A stretch of DNA of 29,548 nucleotides, taken from assembly GCA_023435565.1 (NCBI GenBank), contig JAEYRN010000032.1:1-29548 (forward strand), in the 5' to 3' direction. The notes beneath the pieces are model-generated. The model searched no databases. It had not been told where the DNA came from and saw only the letters and a list, made by a program, of their open reading frames with translations. A program made the position numbers and the translations under genes. This document shows positions 22,698 to 29,548 of the stretch, in pieces (the first letter of the stretch is position 1; the number at the start of each line of letters is the position of its first letter). Origin of the DNA: Bacillota bacterium (GTDB lineage: Bacteria > Bacillota > UBA4882 > UBA8346).

Positions 22698-22883
22698 TTA
22701 CCAACTAGCTTTAGTTATGCCCGGTAGCTCCCCACGGTGGGCTAATTTACGGAAGCAGATACGGCACATTCCAAATTTACGCATATAGGCATGAGGCCTA
22801 CCACAGATTTGACAACGATTATGTCGCCGAACTGTAAATTTGGGAGTGCGTTTCGATCTGATAACCATCGAAGTCTTCGCCAT
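22698..22883 (-). CDS. rpsZ: 30S ribosomal protein S14, zinc type (type Z)
   Basis: Short, zinc-binding S14 of 61 residues. The two Cys pairs CQIC and CRIC form the zinc finger; the tail FRKLAHRGELPGITKASW is standard. GGAGGG precedes the ATG. It lies between rplE and rpsH as in Bacillota generally. Confidence 0.98.
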   Translation of the reverse strand: MAKTSMVIRSKRTPKFTVRRHNRCQICGRPHAYMRKFGMCRICFRKLAHRGELPGITKASW

Positions 22884-22901
22884 GTTTAACCCTCCTTTTG
22901 G

Positions 22902-23441
22902 TTAAGCCCTAAAGGGCATTCCCATCAACTTCAAAAGTTCTAAAGCTTCTTCATCATTTTTGGCAGAGGTTACGATCACAATATCCATCCCTCTTAGTTT
23001 ATCTACCTTATCATAGTTGATTTCAGGAAATATTAATTGATCGCGAACTCCCAGCGTATAATTGCCCCGGCCATCGAAGGATTTTGTTGAAGTCCCTCTA
23101 AAATCCCGAATTCTTGGTAGAGCAAGATTAAATAATTTATCAAGAAAATAATACATTCTTTCACCCCTAAGGGTTACTTTGCAACCAATCGGCATTCCGG
23201 CCCTGACTTTAAAAGCGGCAATCGACTTCTTCGCTTTTGTCACTACTGGTTTTTGACCGGAAATCGCAGTTAAATCATTCACTGCTGAGTCTATAGCTTT
23301 TGCATCTTGAGTGGCTTCGCCAACTCCCATGTTAATTATAATTTTTTTAATCTCCGGAATTTCCATTACATTCGAATATCCAAATCGGCTTTTTAAACCG
23401 GGTACTACTTCTTTTTGATATTTCTGTTTAAGCCGCGACAC
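22902..23441 (-). CDS. rplE: 50S ribosomal protein L5
   Basis: 5S rRNA-binding protein that bridges to S13. SRLKQKYQKEVVPGLKSRFGYSN, IPEIKKIIINMGVGEA and RGMDIVIVTSAKNDEEALELLK are family features. The open frame reaches 23483, inside rplX, but the GTG at 23441 is the likely start: AAGGAGGTG precedes it and the resulting 179 residues is the standard length. Confidence 0.97.
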   Translation of the reverse strand: MSRLKQKYQKEVVPGLKSRFGYSNVMEIPEIKKIIINMGVGEATQDAKAIDSAVNDLTAISGQKPVVTKAKKSIAAFKVRAGMPIGCKVTLRGERMYYFLDKLFNLALPRIRDFRGTSTKSFDGRGNYTLGVRDQLIFPEINYDKVDKLRGMDIVIVTSAKNDEEALELLKLMGMPFRA

Positions 23442-23461
23442 TGTCGCACCTCCTTCCGTTA

Positions 23462-23782
23462 CTAATCCAAAGTCTTGCCACAATTACGGCAAATTCTTAC
23501 AACAGCGCCATCAACCGCCCGTTCCCTACGTAACCTAGTCGGTTGATTACAACCTGAACATACTACCATTACTTTAGAAGTACTTAACGGTAAAGCTTTA
23601 TCAATTACTCCGCCCTGAGGGTTAGTTTTCGTAGGTTTGGCATGTTTCTTAGCCAAATTAATGCCTTCGATGATAACCCCTTCGGTATCAGGCAATACTC
23701 TTTGAATCTTTCCGCGGCGGCTTTTGTTTTTACCGGAGATAACTACAACTTCATCGCCTTTTTTAAAATTGCGGACTGACAT
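23462..23782 (-). CDS. rplX: 50S ribosomal protein L24 (with C-terminal zinc ribbon)
   Basis: Assembly-initiating large-subunit protein with an N-terminal KOW motif (GDEVVVISGKNKSRRGKIQRVLP). The C-terminal part has two CX2C pairs (CSGC and CRNC) that look like a zinc ribbon, a variant found in many but not all bacteria. 106 residues, ATG with GGAGG upstream. Confidence 0.98.
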   Translation of the reverse strand: MSVRNFKKGDEVVVISGKNKSRRGKIQRVLPDTEGVIIEGINLAKKHAKPTKTNPQGGVIDKALPLSTSKVMVVCSGCNQPTRLRRERAVDGAVVRICRNCGKTLD

Positions 23783-23803
23783 GTAAATCCTCCTCTCGGG
23801 CCA

Positions 23804-24199
23804 TTACAAAACTTCAGGGGCTAATGATACGATTTTCATAAAATTTTTGTCGCGAAGCTCACGAGCAACCGGCCCAAAGATACGTGTCCCTCTGGGATTC
23901 ATTTGTTCATTTAGGATTACGGCGGCGTTATCATCAAACCGAATATATGAACCGTCCGGTCTTTTCGTTTCTTTAGTGGTACGTACCACTACAGCTTTCA
24001 CAACATCTCCCTTTTTAACTCCAGCTGCTCCGGTACCTTTCCTGGCAGCGGAGGGAGGTAGAGCGTCTTTAACAACCGCAATAATCAAATCTCCAACCCT
24101 GGCATATCGCTTCTTTGAACCGCCTAATACCTTGATACACATAACTTGTTTCGCTCCGGAGTTGTCAGCGACATTTAAATAAGTTTGCGTTTGAACCAC
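23804..24199 (-). CDS. rplN: 50S ribosomal protein L14, with a nine-residue insertion
   Basis: Large-subunit protein at the subunit interface. LNVADNSGAKQVMCIKVLGGSKKRYARVGDLI and FDDNAAVILNEQMNPRGTRIFGPVARELR are diagnostic. The product is 131 residues against the usual 122: after VVKDA, where relatives have a short segment leading to KKGDVV, this protein has LPPSAARKGTGAAGV first, about nine residues longer. The start is GTG at 24199, eight bases after AGGAGG. Confidence 0.97.
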   Translation of the reverse strand: MVQTQTYLNVADNSGAKQVMCIKVLGGSKKRYARVGDLIIAVVKDALPPSAARKGTGAAGVKKGDVVKAVVVRTTKETKRPDGSYIRFDDNAAVILNEQMNPRGTRIFGPVARELRDKNFMKIVSLAPEVL

Positions 24200-24222
24200 G
24201 GCCGGTACCTCCTTTCACGAAA

Positions 24223-24480
24223 TTATTTTGCTTTTTCAATGATATTTACGACACGCCATCTCTTATCTTTACTAAGAGGACGGGTCTCCATTACCTTAAC
24301 TTTATCCCCGACTTTACATTCGTTTGCTTCATCATGTGCTTTAATTCTGCTGGTGAGTTTAACAATTCGACCATAAAGCGGGTGTCTGACCAGTCGTTGA
24401 ACAGCGACTACCACTGTTTTTTCCATTTTGTCACTAACGACCATACCTATCCGTGTTTTACGAAGCGCACGATCACTCAT
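24223..24480 (-). CDS. rpsQ: 30S ribosomal protein S17
   Basis: Primary 16S rRNA-binding protein with an OB fold. RIGMVVSDKMEKTVVVAVQRLVRHPLYG and HDEANECKVGDKVKVMETRPLSKDKRW identify it. ATG at 24480 chosen, with AAGGAGG upstream; an in-frame start at 24501 would include that ribosome binding site in the coding part. 85 residues. Confidence 0.98.
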   Translation of the reverse strand: MSDRALRKTRIGMVVSDKMEKTVVVAVQRLVRHPLYGRIVKLTSRIKAHDEANECKVGDKVKVMETRPLSKDKRWRVVNIIEKAK

Positions 24481-24508
24481 TACTAATCCTCCTTCTGACA
24501 CCGGTCAA

Positions 24509-24712
24509 TCAAGCCTGACCCGCTTTTAGTTCTTGTTCATGCAGAACTGTTTTTACACGAGCAATGCTTTTGCGAACATCTCTGACTCGCATTGGATTAT
24601 CTAATTGTCCGGTAGCGAGTTGAAAACGTAGATTAAACAACTCTTCTTTGAGGCTAACTAATTGTTTTTGTAATTCATCTATAGTCATTTCTCTAACTTC
24701 TTTACTTTTCAT
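24509..24712 (-). CDS. rpmC: 50S ribosomal protein L29
   Basis: Tunnel-exit protein and part of the docking site for SRP and trigger factor. Helical hairpin with SKEVREMTIDELQKQLVSLKEELFNLRFQLATGQLDNPMRVRDVRKSIARVKTVL. GGAG stands seven bases before the ATG at 24712; the GTG at 24724 overlaps that site. The start overlaps the end of rplP by 11 bases. 67 residues. Confidence 0.97.
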   Translation of the reverse strand: MKSKEVREMTIDELQKQLVSLKEELFNLRFQLATGQLDNPMRVRDVRKSIARVKTVLHEQELKAGQA

Positions 24713-25136
24713 GGACTTCTCCACCCGCTTCCTCTCTTTTTATAAACTTGCATTTGATCGGAAGTTTATGAGCAGCCAGACGAATAGCTTCTTGGGCAAT
24801 TTGTTCCTCGACACCGGTTACTTCAAATAAAATCCGTCCCGGTTTTACTACAGCAACCCAGTGTTCCGGAGAACCTTTTCCACTACCCATACGAGTCTCA
24901 GCCGGTTTAGCCGTTACTGATTTGTCGGGAAAAATTTTAATCCATACTTTACCGCCTCTTTTAATATGTCTCGTTAAGGCGATACGGGCCGCTTCAATCT
25001 GAACGTTGGTTATCCAGCCAGGTTCTAACGCCTGTAAACCATAATCACCTTGGTTCAGTTGTGAACCCTTAATTGCTTTGCCTCTCATCCGGCCCCGATG
25101 CAATTTACGATATTTGACACGTTTTGGTACTAACAT
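24702..25136 (-). CDS. rplP: 50S ribosomal protein L16
   Basis: Large-subunit protein that lines the A-site and P-site tRNA region. MLVPKRVKYRKLHRGRMRG at the start and GSGKGSPEHWVAVVKPGRILFEV further on. The frame extends 40 codons upstream inside rpsC, but the ATG at 25136, eight bases after AGGAGG and one base after the rpsC stop, gives the standard 144 residues. Confidence 0.98.
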   Translation of the reverse strand: MLVPKRVKYRKLHRGRMRGKAIKGSQLNQGDYGLQALEPGWITNVQIEAARIALTRHIKRGGKVWIKIFPDKSVTAKPAETRMGSGKGSPEHWVAVVKPGRILFEVTGVEEQIAQEAIRLAAHKLPIKCKFIKREEAGGEVHEK

Positions 25137-25137
25137 T

Positions 25138-25806
25138 TCATACTCCTCCTTCAGCTTTCGCTTTAACCCGTTTCTTAGCCGGGAGGATTTCACCTTTGTA
25201 AATCCAAACTTTAATGCCGATCTTACCATAAGTGGTATTGGCTTCGGCAAAACCATAATCGATATCTGCCCTCAAAGTATGAAGCGGCACTTTTCCTTCA
25301 CTATAACCTTCGGTTCTAGCGATTTCGGCACCCATCAAACGACCGCTACAAGAGACCTTTACACCTTGAGCGCCTAATTTCATTGCCCGACCGATAGCTT
25401 GTTTCATTGTGCGTCGGAATGAAACCCGTCGTTCCAGTTGGAATGCAATATTTTCAGCCACTAATTGAGCAGTAAGTTCCGGAACTTTAATTTCAGCAAT
25501 ATTTAATTGAACTTGCTTGCCGGAAAACTTCTCGATTTCCTTCCGGATTACTTCTACTTCTGTGCCCTGCCGACCGATAACCATTCCGGGTCGCGCAGTA
25601 TGAATTGTAACTTTAAGCCGGTTAGCAGCTCTTTCAATCTCAATTTTAGCTACTCCAGAAGCGTAAAGACGTTTTTTTACATAGTTTCGGATTTTTACGT
25701 CTTCCAGGATCAGGTTGGCATAATCCTGTTTCTTAGCAAACCAGCGGCCGTCCCAATCCTTGATAATTCCGACTCTTAATCCGATGGGATGGACTTTCTG
25801 ACCCAT
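25138..25806 (-). CDS. rpsC: 30S ribosomal protein S3
   Basis: mRNA-entry protein. MGQKVHPIGLRVGIIKDWDGRW, the KH-domain loop IGRQG (GXXG type) and the C-terminal half with TEGYSEGKVPLHTLRADIDYG are diagnostic. ATG at 25806 preferred to the longer frame (25833), with GAAGGAGGG upstream. 222 residues. One base separates it from the rplV stop. Confidence 0.98.
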   Translation of the reverse strand: MGQKVHPIGLRVGIIKDWDGRWFAKKQDYANLILEDVKIRNYVKKRLYASGVAKIEIERAANRLKVTIHTARPGMVIGRQGTEVEVIRKEIEKFSGKQVQLNIAEIKVPELTAQLVAENIAFQLERRVSFRRTMKQAIGRAMKLGAQGVKVSCSGRLMGAEIARTEGYSEGKVPLHTLRADIDYGFAEANTTYGKIGIKVWIYKGEILPAKKRVKAKAEGGV

Positions 25807-25807
25807 A

Positions 25808-26146
25808 TTAGCCCTCCTTCTCCGCCACAACAATCGTAATATGGCTGGTTCGCTTGTGAATTGCCGAAGCGCGACCTTGAGCCCTAGGCATAAACCTTTT
25901 CAATGTTGGGCCTTGGTCAACATATGCTTCAGAAACGTACAAGCTTTCCCGGTTCATTTTGTGATTGTTTTCAGCATTGGCAATTGCCGAATTTAATACT
26001 TTTCCAATGATTTCCGCTGCAAATCTAGGTGTAAATTTCAAAATTGTTTGCGCATCGCCCACCTTTTTTCCCCGAATCATATCGATTACTTGTCGGGCTT
26101 TCCGGGGAGCTATCCGCGAAAAACGAACAACTGCTTTAGAATTCAA
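25808..26146 (-). CDS. rplV: 50S ribosomal protein L22
   Basis: Its long loop lines the peptide exit tunnel. RFSRIAPRKARQVIDMIRGK and YVDQGPTLKRFMPRAQGRASAIHKRTSHITIVV identify it. 112 residues. The start is TTG with GGAGGG seven bases upstream; an ATG between them is out of frame. Confidence 0.97.
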   Translation of the reverse strand: MNSKAVVRFSRIAPRKARQVIDMIRGKKVGDAQTILKFTPRFAAEIIGKVLNSAIANAENNHKMNRESLYVSEAYVDQGPTLKRFMPRAQGRASAIHKRTSHITIVVAEKEG

Positions 26147-26178
26147 AACATATCCCTCCCGCTAAATCCAGGTAAAAT

Positions 26179-26463
26179 TCATTTTACGGCTGTAGTCTTT
26201 TCCGAGTGAGAACCATGACCACGGAAAGTACGGGTGGGAGCAAATTCTCCCAATTTATGCCCAACCATATCTTCAGTGATATAAATCGGAACATGCTTTC
26301 TGCCGTCATGTATAGCAATTGTGTGTCCCACCATCTCAGGGAAGATAGTCGAACTTCTGGACCATGATTTTAATACTTTTTTCTCACCTTTTGAGTTCAT
26401 ATCCGTAATCTTTTTTAAAAGACTGATTTCAACAAATGGACCTTTTTTCATCGAACGTGACAC
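26179..26463 (-). CDS. rpsS: 30S ribosomal protein S19
   Basis: Head protein of the small subunit. SRSMKKGPFVEISLLKKI and WSRSSTIFPEMVGHTIAIHDGRKHVPIYITEDMVGHKLGEFAPTRTFRGH are canonical. 94 residues. The start is GTG with GGAGGGG six or so bases upstream; an ATG four codons later lacks that spacing. Confidence 0.98.
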   Translation of the reverse strand: MSRSMKKGPFVEISLLKKITDMNSKGEKKVLKSWSRSSTIFPEMVGHTIAIHDGRKHVPIYITEDMVGHKLGEFAPTRTFRGHGSHSEKTTAVK

Positions 26464-26489
26464 TTTGTTCCCCTCCTAACTCCTTACGC

Positions 26490-27314
26490 CTATTTCGTCC
26501 GCCGTTTAACAATTAGGCGGTCAGAGGCTTTATGCTTACGGGTACGGTGTCCCAAGGCCGGTTTACCCCAAGGAGTAACCGGAGCTCTACCAATTGGAGA
26601 ACGACCTTCTCCACCGCCATGAGGATGGTCAACTGGGTTCATTACAACACCACGGTTAGCTGGTTTTATTCCTTTCCAACGGGAACGACCTGCTTTGCCG
26701 ATTGCAATATTCTCATGTTCGATATTACCCATTTGACCGATAGTAGCCATACAGTTTACTGGAACTAAACGCATTTCACCCGATGGGAGCCTAACATTGG
26801 CATAATCGCCTTCTTTAGCCATTAACTGTGCTCCTACGCCTGCAGTTCGAACTAATTTTCCACCTTTATTCCTGATAAGTTCGATATTGTGAATAATCGT
26901 ACCAACCGGAATATTAGTAAGTGGTAAGGCGTTTCCGGGTTTAATATCAGCATTAGGTCCAGCTATAACGGTATCACCGACATTTAGCCCTAAAGGAGCT
27001 AAAATATAACGCTTTTCCCCGTCAATATAATGCAAAAGTGCAATTCTTGCCGAACGATTAGGATCGTACTCAATAGCCGCGACTTTTGCAGGAATATCGA
27101 ACTTATCACGTTTAAAATCGATGATCCGATACATCCGTTTATGTCCGCCACCACGATGACGGACAGTCATCTTTCCGGAAGAGTTGCGTCCTCCTTTAGA
27201 TTTCAACGGTTCTAATAAAGATTTTTCCGGTACGCTCTTAGTAATCTCCGCAAAATCGGAGACTGTCATAAATCTTCTGCCAGGCGAGGTTGGCTGGTAT
27301 TTTCTTACCGGCAT
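26490..27314 (-). CDS. rplB: 50S ribosomal protein L2
   Basis: Large-subunit protein required for peptidyl-transferase activity and subunit joining. YQPTSPGRRFMTVSDF near the start, VRHRGGGHKRMYRIIDF, and the conserved NPVDHPHGGGEGRSPIGR segment with its functionally important His. 274 residues, ATG with GGGAGGTC upstream. Confidence 0.98.
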   Translation of the reverse strand: MPVRKYQPTSPGRRFMTVSDFAEITKSVPEKSLLEPLKSKGGRNSSGKMTVRHRGGGHKRMYRIIDFKRDKFDIPAKVAAIEYDPNRSARIALLHYIDGEKRYILAPLGLNVGDTVIAGPNADIKPGNALPLTNIPVGTIIHNIELIRNKGGKLVRTAGVGAQLMAKEGDYANVRLPSGEMRLVPVNCMATIGQMGNIEHENIAIGKAGRSRWKGIKPANRGVVMNPVDHPHGGGEGRSPIGRAPVTPWGKPALGHRTRKHKASDRLIVKRRTK

Positions 27315-27379
27315 CTTCCTGACCTCCCAACTAAACTAGTATTAATCTGAATAAAATTAACAATATCTACTTAAAATAA

Positions 27380-27664
27380 TCAAGTTCCTTCAAAGAATTC
27401 AATCCGGCTTCCGGCTTCCAAAGTAACAATCGCCCGTTTCCAACTAGGCCGGCGCCCTTCTTTTCGCCCCATCCGTTTGATCTTTCCTAATCGGTTAAAA
27501 GTGTTGACTGTTTTAACTTTTACCTTAAAAATCTCTTCAATAGCTTGTTTAATCTGAGTCTTGTTGGCTTTAGGATCGACCAAAAAGCAGTACTTGTTAT
27601 CTTCCATTAACTTGGTTGTTCTCTCAGTAATCAACGGGCGTTTGACAAGTTCTCTAGCTTCCAT
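27380..27664 (-). CDS. rplW: 50S ribosomal protein L23
   Basis: Tunnel-exit protein, docking site for trigger factor and SRP. LVKRPLITERTTKLMEDNKYCFLVDPKANKTQIKQAIEEIF and VKVKTVNTFNRLGKIKRMGRKEGRRPSWKRAIV fit the family. 94 residues. The ATG shares one base with the rplD stop (TAATG). Confidence 0.98.
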   Translation of the reverse strand: MEARELVKRPLITERTTKLMEDNKYCFLVDPKANKTQIKQAIEEIFKVKVKTVNTFNRLGKIKRMGRKEGRRPSWKRAIVTLEAGSRIEFFEGT

Positions 27665-28284
27665 TACGCCAACGCCTCCTCAACCTTACTTACAGCATCT
27701 TTAGTAATAACCAAATGATCATGCGCGAGTAAATCATATACATTAATGCCATCACTGGTAAGTGTAAGCACACCAGGAATATTTCGCGCCGATTTATCGA
27801 CGGTATCTTCATGTTCAACCGTGACAATAATCGCTTTATTGGCTTTTAATTTTTCTAAAATGCTTACCATTGTTTTAGTTTTTGGTTCTGAAATCGGTAG
27901 TGAATCAATAACAATTAATTCACCGGCCTCTACTTTGGCTGATAAAGCGGACCGTAATGCTTGTCGACGCGCTTTCTTGGGTAAATTAAAATCATAATCG
28001 CGAGACATCGGACCAAAGATTATACCGCCACCAGTCCAGATCGGCGAACGTCGGCTACCATGTCTAGCCTGACCGGTTCCTTTTTGACGCCAAGGTTTAC
28101 GGCCACCGCCTCTTACCATGGACCTAGTTTTAACAGCCACAGTACCAAGCCGCCGTGACGCTAATTGCATAGTTACAGCTTCATGCAATAAGGCCTTATT
28201 GACCTTTGCGCCAAAAACCTGATCGTTTAAGGCAATTTCGCCTACCTGTGAGCCTTGAATATTATAAACAGGTACGGTCGGCAT
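27664..28284 (-). CDS. rplD: 50S ribosomal protein L4
   Basis: Tunnel-lining large-subunit protein. The extended loop carries KTRSMVRGGGRKPWRQKGTGQARHG followed by RRSPIWTGGGIIFGP, as in other bacteria. 206 residues; GAGGAGG precedes the ATG. In E. coli L4 represses the S10 operon; no such leader is proven here. Confidence 0.98.
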   Translation of the reverse strand: MPTVPVYNIQGSQVGEIALNDQVFGAKVNKALLHEAVTMQLASRRLGTVAVKTRSMVRGGGRKPWRQKGTGQARHGSRRSPIWTGGGIIFGPMSRDYDFNLPKKARRQALRSALSAKVEAGELIVIDSLPISEPKTKTMVSILEKLKANKAIIVTVEHEDTVDKSARNIPGVLTLTSDGINVYDLLAHDHLVITKDAVSKVEEALA

Positions 28285-28316
28285 CGTTTTTCCTCCTCGT
28301 TACAAGATAAAATCGA

Positions 28317-28952
28317 CTAATTTTTAGCGCGAATTACAGTCTTTTTTACAATAACAAAAGATCCGTTGGCGCCAGGAATTGCTCCCTTAATCAATAACAG
28401 GTTCCGCTCCGGATCAACTTTTGCAACTTGTAAACCTTGAACCGTAGTTTTTACGCCTCCTAAGCGTCCGGGAAGTTTTCGACCTTTAAATACCCGGGCC
28501 GGATCGGTAGCGCCAAGAGAACCTGAACGGCGATGATACATAGAACCATGGGTCATTGCAGCCCGGTTGAAGTTCCAGCGTTTAATAACACCGGCAAATC
28601 CTTTTCCTTTAGAAGTTCCAGTTACATCGACAAACTCGCCTTCACTAAAAACATCAGCTTTTATTTCTTGACCAAGATCATAATTCTCACCGGAGTCTAC
28701 CCGAATCTCATGTAAAAACCGCAATGGTTTAACTCCAGCTTTATTGAAATGACCCTTCATCGGTTTATTTACTAAACGCTCTTTTTTCTCAGCAAAACCT
28801 AGTTGAATAGCGTCATATCCATCAGTTGTAATAGATTTTTTCTGAGTTACAACGCATGGTCCGGCTTCAACTACTGTGACCGGAATCGCTTTCCCTTCGG
28901 AACTGAAAATTTGTGTCATTCCGATTTTTTTGCCTAAAATGCCTTTGGCCAT
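28317..28952 (-). CDS. rplC: 50S ribosomal protein L3
   Basis: Early-assembling protein near the peptidyl-transferase centre. Begins MAKGILGKKIGMTQIFSSEGK and has the signature KGFAGVIKRWNF, THGSMYHRRSGSLGA and GRKLPGRLGG. 211 residues, ATG with AAGGAGG upstream. Confidence 0.98.
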   Translation of the reverse strand: MAKGILGKKIGMTQIFSSEGKAIPVTVVEAGPCVVTQKKSITTDGYDAIQLGFAEKKERLVNKPMKGHFNKAGVKPLRFLHEIRVDSGENYDLGQEIKADVFSEGEFVDVTGTSKGKGFAGVIKRWNFNRAAMTHGSMYHRRSGSLGATDPARVFKGRKLPGRLGGVKTTVQGLQVAKVDPERNLLLIKGAIPGANGSFVIVKKTVIRAKN

Positions 28953-28984
28953 TTCTTACACCTCCTTACAGAAACCCATTATAA

Positions 28985-29293
28985 TTAAAGCTTAATCTCA
29001 ATATCAACGCCAGCCGGAAGATCAAGTCTCATTAAGGCGTCTACTGTTTTTGAACTAGGATCCAAAATGTCGATAAGCCTTTTATGAGTCCGCATCTCAA
29101 ACTGTTCCCGAGAGTCCTTGTCAATATGAACCGACCGGAGAATGGTATAGATGTTCTTTTCGGTTGGAAGTGGAATCGGTCCGGAAACATAGGCACCGGT
29201 CCTTTTCGCCGTCTCGACAATCTTCTCCGCTGACTGGTCTAGTAATTTATGATCAAACGCCTTAAGGCGGATTCGGATTTTCTGAGTGGCCAT
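28985..29293 (-). CDS. rpsJ: 30S ribosomal protein S10
   Basis: Small-subunit head protein, also the NusE partner in transcription antitermination. QKIRIRLKAFDHKLLDQSAEKIVETAKRTGAYVSGPIPLPTEK and the EQFEMRTHKRLIDIL segment are canonical. 102 residues. GAGGAGGG precedes the ATG. First gene of the S10 cluster, after tuf. Confidence 0.98.
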   Translation of the reverse strand: MATQKIRIRLKAFDHKLLDQSAEKIVETAKRTGAYVSGPIPLPTEKNIYTILRSVHIDKDSREQFEMRTHKRLIDILDPSSKTVDALMRLDLPAGVDIEIKL

Positions 29294-29314
29294 AAACGTT
29301 CCCTCCTCTTAGTG

Positions 29315-29385
29315 ACGGTTTATTTCAGCATTAAACCGTTTCAATATTAAAGCAGGCATACCTGATAACTACCTTTTGCAGGCAT
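29315..29385 (-). other. tuf-rpsJ spacer with two hairpins
   Basis: ACGGTTTA (29315-29322) is the exact reverse complement of TAAACCGT (29332-29339), giving an 8-bp hairpin over nine bases just upstream of the rpsJ ribosome binding site. Further from rpsJ, GGCATACC and GGCATGCC pair over eight positions (one wobble in the RNA) across an 18-base loop. GCAGGCAT is also directly repeated at 29352-29359 and 29378-29385. No T run makes either a clear terminator. They may be a leader or processing element of the S10 transcript. Confidence 0.5.
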
Positions 29386-29399
29386 GCCCACCCGCAAAA

Positions 29400-29548
29400 T
29401 CATTCAATAACTTTAGTAACAACACCGGCGCCAACGGTACGTCCGCCTTCACGAATAGCGAACCGCAAGCCTTCTTCCATCGCAATCGGGGTGATCAATT
29501 CAATCGTCATTTTGACGTTGTCACCAGGCATGATCATTTCAGTACCCG
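29400..29548 (-). CDS. tuf: Elongation factor Tu, C-terminal end (partial at window edge)
   Basis: Only the last 49 or so codons are present; the rest lies beyond the right edge. The translated end, with MPGDNVKMTIELITPIAMEE followed by GLRFAIREGGRTVGAGVV and TKVIE before a TGA stop, is the C-terminal beta-barrel (domain III) of EF-Tu, which delivers aminoacyl-tRNA to the ribosome. Its position before rpsJ is the common str-S10 arrangement. Confidence 0.97.
   Translation of the reverse strand, partial: GTEMIMPGDNVKMTIELITPIAMEEGLRFAIREGGRTVGAGVVTKVIE

Noticed and set aside
1..29548. CRISPR arrays, tRNA or rRNA genes, insertion sequences
   Set aside because: Looked for; no evenly spaced identical repeats, no cloverleaf or rRNA stretches, and no transposase or recombinase gene were found.

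Overview
The window looks like a chromosomal segment of a low-to-mid GC member of the Bacillota (Firmicutes), probably a clostridia-like lineage. The evidence is a perfect CIRCE operator in front of groES-groEL, strong AGGAGG-type ribosome binding sites, frequent TTG and GTG starts, zinc-type S14, S4, L36 and adenylate kinase, and the order secY-adk-map-KOW protein-infA-rpmJ-rpsM-rpsK-rpsD-rpoA-rplQ followed by an ECF transporter module and truA. The genus cannot be named from the sequence alone.

Layout. (1) 1-2315, minus strand: the groES-groEL heat-shock operon with promoter, CIRCE and an intrinsic terminator that abuts the groEL stop. (2) 2559-4385, plus strand: a two-gene set for LigD-type end joining, an ATP-dependent ligase and a separate primase-polymerase; no Ku gene is visible. 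(3) 4391-5203, minus strand: an EEP-family phosphoesterase. (4) 5204-5598: a 395-nt spacer with clustered GTGAT/ATCAC elements. (5) 5599-8358, plus strand: a DUF4912 protein with a SAP/Rho-N-like N-terminus, then a GH57 glycogen branching enzyme. (6) 8392-10587, minus strand: a large membrane protein with an alkaline-phosphatase-like outer domain. It converges on the GH57 gene through an inverted array of degenerate 7-bp repeats. (7) 10622-29548, minus strand: truA, ecfT, ecfA2 and ecfA1, then (listed against transcription) rplQ, rpoA, rpsD, rpsK, rpsM, rpmJ, infA, a KOW protein, map, adk, secY and the complete spc and S10 clusters up to rpsJ. The 3' end of tuf lies at the right edge.

The right two thirds is one long, tightly packed transcription unit or series of units. 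It supplies ribosomal proteins, the secretion channel (SecY), adenylate kinase, N-terminal Met removal (Map), IF-1 and the RNA polymerase alpha subunit. Downstream, the same strand continues into the energising module of a vitamin (ECF) transporter and a tRNA pseudouridine synthase, several of them overlapping at stop/start codons. The left third is accessory: chaperonin, DNA-end repair, glucan metabolism and an uncharacterised envelope protein.

Nothing here is a clear new defence or mobile system. The points most worth a second look are the inverted heptad-repeat array at 8369-8431 and a related inverted repeat inside the ribosomal operon at 22194-22226, the structured-looking spacer at 5371-5463, a nine-residue insertion in L14, the DUF4912-GH57 pair, and a set of intercistronic hairpins in the ribosomal operon.
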